Source: Rhodobacteraceae bacterium QY30 (GTDB lineage: Bacteria; Pseudomonadota; Alphaproteobacteria; Rhodobacterales; Rhodobacteraceae). From it: a stretch of 64,000 nt of DNA. Shown in pieces: positions 41,557 to 49,426 of this stretch. The stretch's first letter is position 1. The number at the start of each line of letters is the position of its first letter. A program made the position numbers and the translations under genes. The DNA is taken from positions 1,410,501 through 1,474,500 of the forward strand of contig CP023454.1 of the NCBI GenBank assembly GCA_002356635.1. Reading direction: 5' to 3'. The notes under the pieces are model-generated. The model searched no databases. It was given only the letters and a program-made list of their open reading frames with translations, and had not been told where the DNA came from.

Positions 41557-42369
41557 ATGGCAGTTGGCATTTTCGATTCCGGTCTGGGGGGACTCACGGT
41601 TTATGCGGCGGTGGAAAAGCGCCTGCCTGACGTTCCCTTCGTCTACTACGGCGACAACGCCCATGCACCTTATGGCGTGCGCGATGCCGAGGACATCTTT
41701 GACCTGACCTGCCGCGGCGTCGAACGCCTGTGGGACGAAGGCTGCGATCTGGTGATCCTGGCCTGCAACACCGCCAGCGCCGCCGCGCTGAAGCGGATGC
41801 AGGAAACCTGGGTGCCGAAGGACAAGCGCGTCCTGGGGGTCTTCGTGCCGTTGATCGAGGCGCTGACGGAACGGCAATGGGGCGACAACAGTCCCCCGCG
41901 CGAAGTGGCGGTGAAGCATGTGGCGCTGTTCGCCACACCGGCGACCGTTGCCAGCCGCGCCTTCCAGCGCGAACTGGCCTATCGCGCCATCGGCGTCGAC
42001 GTCGAGGCGCAGCCCTGCGGCGGGGTCGTCGATGCGATCGAACAGGGCGACGAGATCCTGGCCGAAGCCCTGGTGCGCAGCCATGTCGCGGCGCTGAGAC
42101 GGCGGATGCCCAAGCCCGAGGCCGCGATCCTGGGCTGCACCCATTACCCGCTTCTGGAACCGGTCTTCGCCGAGGCGCTGGGGCCGGGCGTGAAGGTCTA
42201 TTCGCAGGCGAACCTGGTCGCCGAAAGTCTGGCTGACTACCTTCAGCGCCGCCCCGAGTTTCGCGGCGCGGGGACCGAGGCGAAGTTCCTGACCACCGGC
42301 GATCCGCGCCAGGTCAGCGACCACGCGACCCAGTTCCTGAAGCGCCGCATCCAGTTCCAGGCGGCCTGA
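41557..42369 (+). CDS. murI: Glutamate racemase
   Basis: 270 residues. It makes D-glutamate for peptidoglycan. Two cofactor-free catalytic Cys: [11 protein letters not shown] (about residue 73) and [13 protein letters not shown] (about 192); the N-terminal [12 protein letters not shown] and [11 protein letters not shown] blocks are classic. ATG at 41557 with GCGAGGA upstream. Downstream is a 208-nt gap with no other gene. Confidence 0.96.
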   Translation: MAVGIFDSGLGGLTVYAAVEKRLPDVPFVYYGDNAHAPYGVRDAEDIFDLTCRGVERLWDEGCDLVILACNTASAAALKRMQETWVPKDKRVLGVFVPLIEALTERQWGDNSPPREVAVKHVALFATPATVASRAFQRELAYRAIGVDVEAQPCGGVVDAIEQGDEILAEALVRSHVAALRRRMPKPEAAILGCTHYPLLEPVFAEALGPGVKVYSQANLVAESLADYLQRRPEFRGAGTEAKFLTTGDPRQVSDHATQFLKRRIQFQAA

Positions 42370-42577
42370 GCAGATCCCTCGGAACCCCGGGGTAACCCTC
42401 GAAGTCCCGGCAACGGTTGGCTGCCTGCCGCTGGATCGTTTCCAGGTGCGAATTTCCTGCCGCAATGCCGCCGTCTTGTCGGTGGCCGGGCATAGAGACC
42501 TTCGCACTCTGGCCCTTTTGCGGCCCCACTCGGGCGTTAACCATTCTCCATCGGAGAGTCCGAGTGGAGTGAGTGTG

Positions 42578-43207
42578 ATGCTTGATCTGAATGTGCCGAT
42601 TCGCCGCCTTCTTGCGGCAATGGCGGCCAGCGCGATGCTGGCAGGGGGAGCTTCGGCCCTGACGGTTACCGAAGGCGCGGGAGACTACAGCAACAACTGG
42701 CTCAGTCCCACGCAGGTCGGCAAGGGCGTGACGGACCTGTCTGGCGCCGCTGCGAAGAACGACCTGGAAATTTTCGCGCTGACCGGACTTTTGCCGGGCG
42801 CGCAGACGCTGACCTTCGATTTCTCGGGCGTGGCGTCCTACATTTCGGGCAAGTTCGCTGCGGCCGGTAACATCCTTTACAGCTACACGCCCTTCCAGTT
42901 CGCCGGCGACAACGACGGAAGTCTGGCCTACGCCGTCGACTACAATGAATGGACGACGGGCACCGGCAGCAAGATCAAGCACCACACCTCGGGTTCGCTG
43001 ACCTCGACGGTGGCGTTGACCCTGGCCACCACTTTCAAGGGCACGCTGTATCTGGCGATCCAGCCGACCAAGGGTCCGTCGCTGGCCTACAACGTCACGC
43101 TGCCGGCAGCACCCGTGGCGCCGGTGCCGGTGCCTGCGGCGGGGGTGATGCTGGCCACCGCGCTGGTCGGCCTGCGGCTGCGCAGGAAGGCCCGGAAAAC
43201 CGCCTGA
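42578..43207 (+). CDS. Secreted protein with VPLPA-CTERM sorting signal (1)
   Basis: 209 residues. Signal peptide to ASA (about residue 28), then a Gly/Ser/Thr-rich beta domain with no recognised family. The C-terminal sorting signal is VAPVPVPAAGVML followed by a hydrophobic stretch and the basic tail RLRRKARKTA. This is the VPLPA-CTERM (PEP-CTERM-like) pattern processed by exosortase-type enzymes, so the mature protein is probably exported and surface-associated. No exosortase is in the window. GGAG precedes the ATG at 42578. Confidence 0.75.
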   Translation: MLDLNVPIRRLLAAMAASAMLAGGASALTVTEGAGDYSNNWLSPTQVGKGVTDLSGAAAKNDLEIFALTGLLPGAQTLTFDFSGVASYISGKFAAAGNILYSYTPFQFAGDNDGSLAYAVDYNEWTTGTGSKIKHHTSGSLTSTVALTLATTFKGTLYLAIQPTKGPSLAYNVTLPAAPVAPVPVPAAGVMLATALVGLRLRRKARKTA

Positions 43208-43282
43208 CGAACACCGTCCGACCCACGAACGTCGCAGCCGCGCGCCCTTGCCTTGGACGGGCGGCTGCCGCACATTCGGGCC

Positions 43283-43828
43283 ATGCGTGCCTTTGTTGCC
43301 TTGCCCTTGCCCGACCCGGTCTGCGCCTCGCTGGAGGCGCTGCAAGCCCGACTGAAGGTCGGGCGGCGGTCCGATCCGCAGACCTTCCACATCACGCTGG
43401 CCTTTCTGGGCGACAACGTCCCCGACCGCGACCTGGAAGCCGCGCATGAGGCGCTGGAGGCGCTGGCCGCGCGTCCGCTGACGCTGCGGATCGACGGGCT
43501 TGACACCTTCGGCGGGGCGACGCCACGGGTTCTGGTGGCCGTCGTGCAGCCCGATCCCGCGCTGATGGCGTTGCAGAAGAAGGTCCGCAGTCTGCTGCAT
43601 GGGGCGGGTCTGATGTTGCCGCGCGAACGTTTCCGGCCCCATGTGACGCTCGCACGCTTTCCGGCCGCGCCGGGCGCCGGGGTCGAGGCCGAGCTTGCAG
43701 CCTTTCTGGGCCGCAATGCCACCTTCGGCACCGCGTCCTTCACGGTGCGTGAGGTCGTGCTCTACCGCTCGACCCTGACGGGTGACGGCGCGGTCCATAC
43801 CCCGATCGCCGAATACCCGCTTCTCTAG
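43283..43828 (+). CDS. thpR: RNA 2',3'-cyclic phosphodiesterase (2H family)
   Basis: 181 residues of the LigT/ThpR 2H family. Two HxT motifs: FHITLAFLGD at about residue 42 and HVTLARFPA at about 125. These catalyse hydrolysis of 2',3'-cyclic phosphate ends; the physiological RNA target is not known. Start ATG at 43283 gives MRAFVALPLPDPV, the normal N-terminus. It stands alone between the VPLPA gene and argC. Confidence 0.92.
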   Translation: MRAFVALPLPDPVCASLEALQARLKVGRRSDPQTFHITLAFLGDNVPDRDLEAAHEALEALAARPLTLRIDGLDTFGGATPRVLVAVVQPDPALMALQKKVRSLLHGAGLMLPRERFRPHVTLARFPAAPGAGVEAELAAFLGRNATFGTASFTVREVVLYRSTLTGDGAVHTPIAEYPLL

Positions 43829-43928
43829 ACCCGGCTGCGACGGAAAGACCCTGGCCCGTCACGCAGAATTCGGTTGAAACCTCCGCTGCATCCGACCATC
43901 TAACGGCCAACTCCAGATGAGGCCCGCC

Positions 43929-44957
43929 ATGACCCAGAACATCGCCATTCTCGGCGCCTCCGGCTACACCGGGGCAGAACTTGTCCGCCTGATCGCCACG
44001 CATCCCTCGATGCGCATCCGCGCCCTGTCGGGCGACCGCAAGGCGGGCATGTCGATGGGCGAGGTCTTTCCGCATCTGGGCCACCTGGACCTGCCGGCGC
44101 TGACCCGGATCGAGGACATCGATTTTTCGGGCATCGACCTGGCCTTCTGCGCGCTGCCCCATGCCACCAGCCAGGCGGTGATCTCGGCCCTGCCGCGCGA
44201 TCTGAAGGTTGTGGACCTGTCGGCCGACTTCCGGCTGCGCGATCCGGCGGAATACCAGAAATGGTATGGCAAGCCCCATGCCGCGGTCGAGTTGCAGAAG
44301 GAAGCGGTCTATGGCCTGACCGAATTCTACCGCGACGAGATCCGCGCCGCGCGGCTGTGCGCGGGCACCGGCTGCAACGCCGCGACCGGGCAATACGCCG
44401 TCCGCCCCCTGATCGAGGCGGGGGTGATCGACCTGGACCACATCATCCTGGACCTGAAGAACGGCGTTTCCGGCGCGGGCCGGAGCCTGAAGGAAAACCT
44501 GCTTCATGCGGAACTGTCGGGGGGAACACATCCCTATTCGGCGGGCGGCACGCACCGGCATCTGGGCGAATTCGACCAGGAGTTTTCCAGGGTGGCAGGC
44601 CGGCCCGTGCGCGTGGTCTTCACGCCGCATCTGGCGCCCTTCAACCGCGGCATCCTGGCGACGGTCTATGTCCGGGGCGATGCAGAGGCCGTCCACCAGG
44701 CGCTGGCCAAGCGTTATGCGCTGGAACCCTTCCTGGACGTCCTGCCCTTCGGACAGCTGCCTTCCACCCGGTCGGTCGCCGGATCGAACTTCGTCAAGCT
44801 GGGCGTGGCGGGCGACCGCGTGCCGGGGGTTGCGACCGTGGTCTGCGCGCTGGACAACCTGTGCAAGGGGTCTTCGGGGCAGGCGATCCAGAACGCCAAC
44901 CTGATGCTGGGGATCGAAGAGACGGCGGGCCTGATGCTGGCTCCGGTCTTTCCGTGA
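43929..44957 (+). CDS. argC: N-acetyl-gamma-glutamyl-phosphate reductase
   Basis: 342 residues, the third step of arginine synthesis. Rossmann [16 protein letters not shown] at the start, catalytic Cys in [16 protein letters not shown] (about residue 146), [10 protein letters not shown] and [14 protein letters not shown] at the end. The ATG at 43929 has GATGAGG at a good distance; the ATG four codons earlier has none. ccmE follows after 27 nt on the same strand. Confidence 0.96.
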   Translation: MTQNIAILGASGYTGAELVRLIATHPSMRIRALSGDRKAGMSMGEVFPHLGHLDLPALTRIEDIDFSGIDLAFCALPHATSQAVISALPRDLKVVDLSADFRLRDPAEYQKWYGKPHAAVELQKEAVYGLTEFYRDEIRAARLCAGTGCNAATGQYAVRPLIEAGVIDLDHIILDLKNGVSGAGRSLKENLLHAELSGGTHPYSAGGTHRHLGEFDQEFSRVAGRPVRVVFTPHLAPFNRGILATVYVRGDAEAVHQALAKRYALEPFLDVLPFGQLPSTRSVAGSNFVKLGVAGDRVPGVATVVCALDNLCKGSSGQAIQNANLMLGIEETAGLMLAPVFP

Positions 44958-44984
44958 TCCCCTGAACGGAAAGGACGACACACG

Positions 44985-45449
44985 ATGATGCCGCTGAAGA
45001 AGAAGCGCCGGATCCAGATCCTGGCCATTGCCGCGGCAGCCCTGATCCTGTCGACGGCGATGATCGGCTACGCCATGCGGGATGGGATCAACTTCTTCCG
45101 TTCGCCCAGTCAGGTGCTGGCCGAAGCGCCGCGCGCCGACGAGGTGTTCCGTCTGGGCGGGCTGGTCAAGGAGGGCTCGATCACGGCGGTGCAGGGCGTG
45201 CATTTCGACTTCGTCGTCACCGACACCAATGCCGATGTGCCGGTGAAATACGTGGGCGACAACCCGCGCCCGGACCTGTTCGGCGAAAAGCAGGGCACCG
45301 TCGCGACCGGCACCTACAGGGACGGCACCTTCTACGCGACCGAACTTCTGGCCAAGCATGACGAAACCTACATGCCGCGCGAAGTCATCGACGCGCTGAA
45401 GGACCAGGGCGTCTACGTCGATCCGAACGCCGCCAAAGCCTCGAATTAA
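44985..45449 (+). CDS. ccmE: Cytochrome c maturation heme chaperone CcmE
   Basis: 154 residues. N-terminal membrane anchor (residues 9-30), then a periplasmic OB-fold. The heme-attachment site is LAKHDETYMP: His and Tyr with HxxxY spacing, the standard form (some archaea use Cys). It passes heme from CcmABCD to CcmFH. Other ccm genes are not adjacent in this window. It is followed 46 nt later by a GTA-type endolysin. Confidence 0.95.
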   Translation: MMPLKKKRRIQILAIAAAALILSTAMIGYAMRDGINFFRSPSQVLAEAPRADEVFRLGGLVKEGSITAVQGVHFDFVVTDTNADVPVKYVGDNPRPDLFGEKQGTVATGTYRDGTFYATELLAKHDETYMPREVIDALKDQGVYVDPNAAKASN

Positions 45450-45495
45450 CCGTTTCTTCGCAACCTTGCCCCGATGAACCGGGGAAGGGCCAGTG

Positions 45496-46107
45496 ATGAA
45501 GACTGTCGAGGAGCTTGCGGCCGAGATCGTGGCGCGCGAAGGCGGGTTCGTGGACGACCCCGACGATCCGGGCGGCGTGACGAAGCACGGTGTCACCATC
45601 GGAACGATGCGGCGGCTGGGCATCGACCTGACGGGCGATGGCCATGTGGATGCCGGGGACGTGCGGGCCCTGACGCCCGAACGCGCGCAGGCGATCTTCA
45701 TCGACCATTATTTCCATCGCCCGCGGATTGGCGCGCTGCCCGAGGTGTTGCAGGCGTCGGTCTTCGACATGCATGTGAACGCCGGGGCCAATGCGGTGAA
45801 GGTGCTGCAGCATCTTCTGCAGGACATGGGGCAGGGGGTGGCGGCGGACGGTCAGGTCGGGCCCCGCACCATCGCAGCGGCCAAGGCAGCGCTGGCCGAG
45901 GCCGGCGACCTTCTGGCTGATGCCTATGCCATCGCGCGGCGCAACTACTACTACGCGCTGGCCGACCAGCGCCCCGCCAGTCGCAAGTTCGCCCGCCGCA
46001 AGGATGGTGGCAAGGGCGGCTGGATCCTTCGGGCCGAGGAATTCATGCAACCGCGCTTCCGTCTGACCGAGGCGCAGCACCGCGAAAGGACGAAGGCATG
46101 GGCGTGA
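45496..46107 (+). CDS. GTA-type endolysin (glycoside hydrolase 108 with peptidoglycan-binding domain)
   Basis: 203 residues without signal peptide. N-terminal GH108 muramidase domain: VAREGGFVDDPDDPGGVTKHG with the catalytic Glu in EGG, then a C-terminal peptidoglycan-binding region (GQGVAADGQVGPRTIAA). It overlaps the holin by 10 nt. In Rhodobacter capsulatus the gene-transfer-agent lysis genes rcc00555 (endolysin) and rcc00556 (holin) form an equivalent pair located away from the main GTA cluster. A prophage or bacterial origin is possible, but no other phage gene is near. ATG at 45496 with GAAGGGC upstream. Confidence 0.85.
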   Translation: MKTVEELAAEIVAREGGFVDDPDDPGGVTKHGVTIGTMRRLGIDLTGDGHVDAGDVRALTPERAQAIFIDHYFHRPRIGALPEVLQASVFDMHVNAGANAVKVLQHLLQDMGQGVAADGQVGPRTIAAAKAALAEAGDLLADAYAIARRNYYYALADQRPASRKFARRKDGGKGGWILRAEEFMQPRFRLTEAQHRERTKAWA

Positions 46108-46616
46108 TCGGCAAGATCCTGGGCAGCGACGGTGCGGGCGCCACGGCGCTGGGCGATGCGGTGACGGGCGTGGCCGAGGTTTTCCTGCCCAATGCCACGC
46201 GGCAGATGGAAGCCGCCGAGGCCGCCTATGCCGCGGCACTGGCCGAACATGGCGAAGAATTCCGCCAGGCCGGCCAGGGCTGGTTCGATCGGCTGGTGAA
46301 CGGTCTGAACCGGATGCCGCGCCCGATGCTGGCACTGGGGACGATGGGGCTTTTCGTCTATGCGATGATCGACCCCGAGGGTTTCTCCCGCCGCATGGTC
46401 GGACTGGATCATATCCCCGAACCGCTGTGGTGGCTGCTGGGGGCCATCGTCAGCTTCTACTTCGGCGCGCGCGAGGCGCATTACTTCCGCAGCCGCAAAA
46501 GCCCCGGTCAGGCCGCCAGCGGCGCGCCGCGCCCGGCCGGGCCCCGACCGCGCCCCGGCGCGCAATCCGGCCCGAATGCCGCCCTGGACGAGGTGTTCGG
46601 GACGCGCGGCAACTGA
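46098..46616 (+). CDS. GTA-type holin (holin of 3TMs family)
   Basis: 172 residues. An N-terminal amphipathic/hydrophobic part precedes two clear membrane helices, MLALGTMGLFVYAMI (about residue 74) and PLWWLLGAIVSFYFGARE (about 108). A Pro/Ala-rich basic tail follows. This matches the GTA_holin_3TM family, which makes the inner-membrane pores that let a signal-less endolysin reach the cell wall. The start overlaps the endolysin end by 10 nt, so translation is coupled. A long-stem terminator follows. Confidence 0.83.
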   Translation: MGVIGKILGSDGAGATALGDAVTGVAEVFLPNATRQMEAAEAAYAAALAEHGEEFRQAGQGWFDRLVNGLNRMPRPMLALGTMGLFVYAMIDPEGFSRRMVGLDHIPEPLWWLLGAIVSFYFGAREAHYFRSRKSPGQAASGAPRPAGPRPRPGAQSGPNAALDEVFGTRGN

Positions 46617-46622
46617 ACCTCA

Positions 46623-46666
46623 CGCCCCTTGAACCCCCCGTCGCTTGACCGAGGGTTCAAGGGGCG
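46623..46666 (+). terminator. Terminator after the lysis cassette
   Basis: 14-bp perfect stem CGCCCCTTGAACCC / GGGTTCAAGGGGCG around a 16-nt loop, right after the holin stop. The stem is very strong, with only a weak T stretch beyond. Confidence 0.7.
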
Positions 46667-46734
46667 ATCTTGCATCTTCCGTGCATTGCCTGCCATCTAC
46701 CGGCGCGATGAGGCAAAGGAAGGGCAGACCGGCC

Positions 46735-47157
46735 ATGACCCCCGTAATGGACCAAGAGGCCTTGCACGCCTTTCTTCAGGATGAATTCGCCCAGGTCGCG
46801 CCGGACTTCGTGATCGAGCGGATGACCCCTGAAGGGATCGTCCTGCGCATGCGCGTCTCGAATGGTCATCTGCGGCCGGGGGGCACGGTGTCGGGGCCGT
46901 CGCTGTTCGCGCTGGCGGATGTGGCCGTCTACCTCGCGATCCTGTCGCGCATCGGCCCGGTGGCCCTGGCGGTGACGACGAACGCCTCGGTCGACTTCCT
47001 GCGCAAGCCGCCCGCCGACCAGGATCTTCTGGCCGAGGCGCGCCTTCTGAAACTGGGCCGGGTGCTGGCAGTCGCCGATGTGCTGATCCGGTCCGAAGGC
47101 TCGGACCTGCCGGTCGCGCGGGCCTCGCTGACCTATTCTATCCCGCCAAAACGCTGA
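46735..47157 (+). CDS. PaaI-family hotdog thioesterase
   Basis: 140 residues. Hotdog fold: HLRPGGTVSGPSLFALADVAVYLAIL carries the central helix with the active-site region (SGPSLFALAD), and NASVDFLRKP follows. PaaI-type enzymes hydrolyse acyl-CoA thioesters; the substrate is unknown. The ATG at 46735 was chosen; the longer frame runs into the terminator. It is probably a single-gene unit. Confidence 0.82.
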   Translation: MTPVMDQEALHAFLQDEFAQVAPDFVIERMTPEGIVLRMRVSNGHLRPGGTVSGPSLFALADVAVYLAILSRIGPVALAVTTNASVDFLRKPPADQDLLAEARLLKLGRVLAVADVLIRSEGSDLPVARASLTYSIPPKR

Positions 47158-47235
47158 ATTCTTCCATCAATTCACCAGATTCGCGGACTAACCTTCGCTT
47201 GTGGCCCGCCCTGCTTGGCCACAATCGGAGCGGTA

Positions 47236-48255
47236 ATGACAAGGAAGTTCGCCCCAATCGACGTCAGATGCTTGCCTCGCCCCGCCGCAAGGGCTGCGGG
47301 GGCCATCGTTCTTTTTCTTGTGCTTGCGGGACCTTTCCCGGGGCAGCAGGTCCAGGCGGGGCCGCTCGACACCTCCTCGATTGTTTCCCGTTGCATTACC
47401 CTTGGCCCGCGCGGCGCAACCGGATGCGGAGGGGCAAACGCGGCCGAACCTGTGGCGGCATTGCGGCGGCCCCAGCGGACAGCCCCCGCCGCGCTGGCGG
47501 AACCCGCACCCGATCCCTTGCCGGTGGCGCTGCGGAAGGGGCAGCCCGGTCCGGCAGGCGGCCGTCCCGCGATGCGGGGCGCAACTCCGGTGGTGCTGTT
47601 GCCCCGAGCGACGCCCGACCTGTCCACCCTTCACCGCGCGCAGGCCGTCGTCCGGCGCGGGTTGCGCGGGACGGTCGAAGGCCTGGCCACCCTTGAGGAT
47701 GCCGTCAGCCGCCTGCGTCCCGACCCCTGGCGAAGCGGATATGATGCGGCGGGCTGGAGGCCCACCGCCGCCCGTCTGGCGGGCCTGTCGCCATTCGGTG
47801 GGCCAGATGCCCGGGTTCCGATCGCATCGCCGCTGCCGGGCGCCGCTCCGGGGCAGGTTCTGCGTCTGCGGTGGCAGGCCGGGTTTGACGGCGCACATGT
47901 CCCGGATTTCGCCATGCCGGGGCTGTTCGTCAGCCGGTTGCTCATGGTGCGCTACCACCACGGGCCGCTGTTCCGCGTGGCCTCGGGGCTGGGCGCGGTG
48001 CTTCTGCCCATGCCGGTGGCGGAAACCGCCCGCGCCGGTGTCGCGCCCCGCCTGTTTCCGCAGGCCATCGCCGCCGCCCGGAGCGATTTTGCCGCGGAGC
48101 CGGCCCCTTCGACTCCGTCGCCGGTTCCCCTGCCGCCGGCAGCGCCTCTGCTTCTGGCACCGCTTTCGGCGCTGTTCCTGCTGGGACGGCGGAGCGGATC
48201 ACCCCCGAGTCGCGCTGCCACGGCCCGGAAAAAAGCACCTCCGAACATGGGGTAA
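47236..48255 (+). CDS. Secreted protein with VPLPA-CTERM-like sorting signal (2)
   Basis: 339 residues. Signal peptide with GAIVLFLVLAGPFPGQQVQA, then an Ala/Pro/Arg-rich body with no recognised fold. The C-terminus has PSPVPLPPAAPLLLAPLSALFLLGRRS plus basic residues, the VPLPA-CTERM pattern (one extra Pro). It is followed by about 20 more residues, longer than usual. ATG at 47236 with GGAG upstream. It lies 4 kb from the first such protein. The mature function is not visible. Confidence 0.6.
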   Translation: MTRKFAPIDVRCLPRPAARAAGAIVLFLVLAGPFPGQQVQAGPLDTSSIVSRCITLGPRGATGCGGANAAEPVAALRRPQRTAPAALAEPAPDPLPVALRKGQPGPAGGRPAMRGATPVVLLPRATPDLSTLHRAQAVVRRGLRGTVEGLATLEDAVSRLRPDPWRSGYDAAGWRPTAARLAGLSPFGGPDARVPIASPLPGAAPGQVLRLRWQAGFDGAHVPDFAMPGLFVSRLLMVRYHHGPLFRVASGLGAVLLPMPVAETARAGVAPRLFPQAIAAARSDFAAEPAPSTPSPVPLPPAAPLLLAPLSALFLLGRRSGSPPSRAATARKKAPPNMG

Positions 48256-48401
48256 CATGATACCTATTTTTCAAGACATTGATATGAATGGATTTATTTC
48301 CCGTCGAGACGCTTGAAAACGCAAGCGATCTGAACGAAAAGCACCCATCCGAACTTGGCCCCCGTCCGGGGGTCATTTCTTTGCAGCCGAAGGGCCGATC
48401 T
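48256..48401 (+). promoter_or_regulatory. rplM 5' leader region
   Basis: 146 nt before rplM, AT-rich at its start (where a promoter probably lies) and ending in a CCCCCG-TC-CGGGGG hairpin (about 48359-48372) followed by T-rich sequence. This resembles an autogenous or attenuator structure of ribosomal protein operons, but no described leader family was recognised. Confidence 0.35.
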
Positions 48402-48866
48402 ATGACAACCTATACCGCAAAACCGGCGGAGATCGAAAAGAAGTGGATCCTGATCGACGCGGAAGGCGTCGTTCTGGGCCGTCTTGCCGTGATCATCGCC
48501 AACCGCCTCCGTGGCAAGCACAAGCCGACCTTCACGCCGCACATGGACATGGGCGACAACGTGATCGTCATCAACGCCGACAAGGTGCAGATGACCGGCA
48601 ACAAGCGTGAAGACAAACGCTACTACTGGCACACCGGCCACCCGGGCGGGATCAAGTTCCGCACCGCGGCGCAGGTTCTGGACGGCGCCCACCCCGAGCG
48701 CGTGGTGACCAAGGCCGTCGAGCGGATGATCACCCGCAACCGCCTGGGCCGTCAGCAGATGACCAACCTGCGCGTCTACGCCGGGGCCGAGCACCCGCAC
48801 GAAGCGCAGAAACCCGAAGTTCTCGACGTCAAGGCGTTGAGCCCGAAGAACACCCGGAGCGCGTAA
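48402..48866 (+). CDS. rplM: 50S ribosomal protein L13
   Basis: 154 residues. [32 protein letters not shown], the L13 signature [23 protein letters not shown] and the tail are canonical. It binds 23S rRNA early in large-subunit assembly. The neighbour rpsI starts 1 nt after the stop, the usual rplM-rpsI operon. The ATG at 48402 gives [15 protein letters not shown]. Confidence 0.98.
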   Translation: MTTYTAKPAEIEKKWILIDAEGVVLGRLAVIIANRLRGKHKPTFTPHMDMGDNVIVINADKVQMTGNKREDKRYYWHTGHPGGIKFRTAAQVLDGAHPERVVTKAVERMITRNRLGRQQMTNLRVYAGAEHPHEAQKPEVLDVKALSPKNTRSA

Positions 48867-48867
48867 G

Positions 48868-49365
48868 ATGGCCGACGATATCAAATCCCTCGACGATCTG
48901 AAGTCGGTCGTCGCCGGCACGAAACCCGCCGCCACCGCGACCGAAACCGCCGCCCCCCGCACGCCGCAGCGCGATGCGCTGGGCCGGTCCTACGCAACCG
49001 GCAAGCGGAAGGACGCGGTTGCCCGCGTCTGGGTCAAGCCGGGTTCGGGCAAGGTGACGGTGAACGGCAAGGACATGTCCGCCTACTTCGCCCGTCCGGT
49101 TCTGCAGATGATCCTGCGCCAGCCGTTCCAGGTGGCCGGGGTCGAGAACCAGTTCGACGTGATGGCAACCGTGGTCGGCGGCGGCCTGTCGGGCCAGGCC
49201 GGCGCGGTGAAGCACGGCATCAGCCGCGCGCTGCAACTTTATGAACCGTCGCTGCGCGGTGCGCTGAAAGCTGCGGGCTTCCTGACCCGCGACAGCCGCG
49301 TTGTCGAGCGGAAGAAATACGGCAAGGCCAAGGCTCGCCGGTCCTTCCAGTTCTCGAAGCGCTGA
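48868..49365 (+). CDS. rpsI: 30S ribosomal protein S9
   Basis: 165 residues. The S9 core is from about residue 40 ([16 protein letters not shown]) through [17 protein letters not shown] to the end [17 protein letters not shown], whose terminal Lys-Arg contacts P-site tRNA. An alphaproteobacterial N-terminal extension of about 35 Ala/Thr-rich residues is present. Second gene of the rplM operon and followed by a terminator. Confidence 0.98.
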   Translation: MADDIKSLDDLKSVVAGTKPAATATETAAPRTPQRDALGRSYATGKRKDAVARVWVKPGSGKVTVNGKDMSAYFARPVLQMILRQPFQVAGVENQFDVMATVVGGGLSGQAGAVKHGISRALQLYEPSLRGALKAAGFLTRDSRVVERKKYGKAKARRSFQFSKR

Positions 49366-49388
49366 TCGCTTCCTGCAATCAGGCAAAA

Positions 49389-49409
49389 GGCCCGCGCAAG
49401 CGGGCCTTT
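49389..49409 (+). terminator. Terminator of the rplM-rpsI operon
   Basis: GGCCCGC-GCAA-GCGGGCC followed by TTTC, 24 nt after the rpsI stop. Confidence 0.8.
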
Positions 49410-49426
49410 CTGCTGTCGGCCCGGCG

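Noticed and set aside
45496..46616. Lysis genes as prophage remnant
   Set aside because: No integrase, capsid, tail or attachment site nearby and the composition is like the surroundings; the GTA lysis interpretation fits better.
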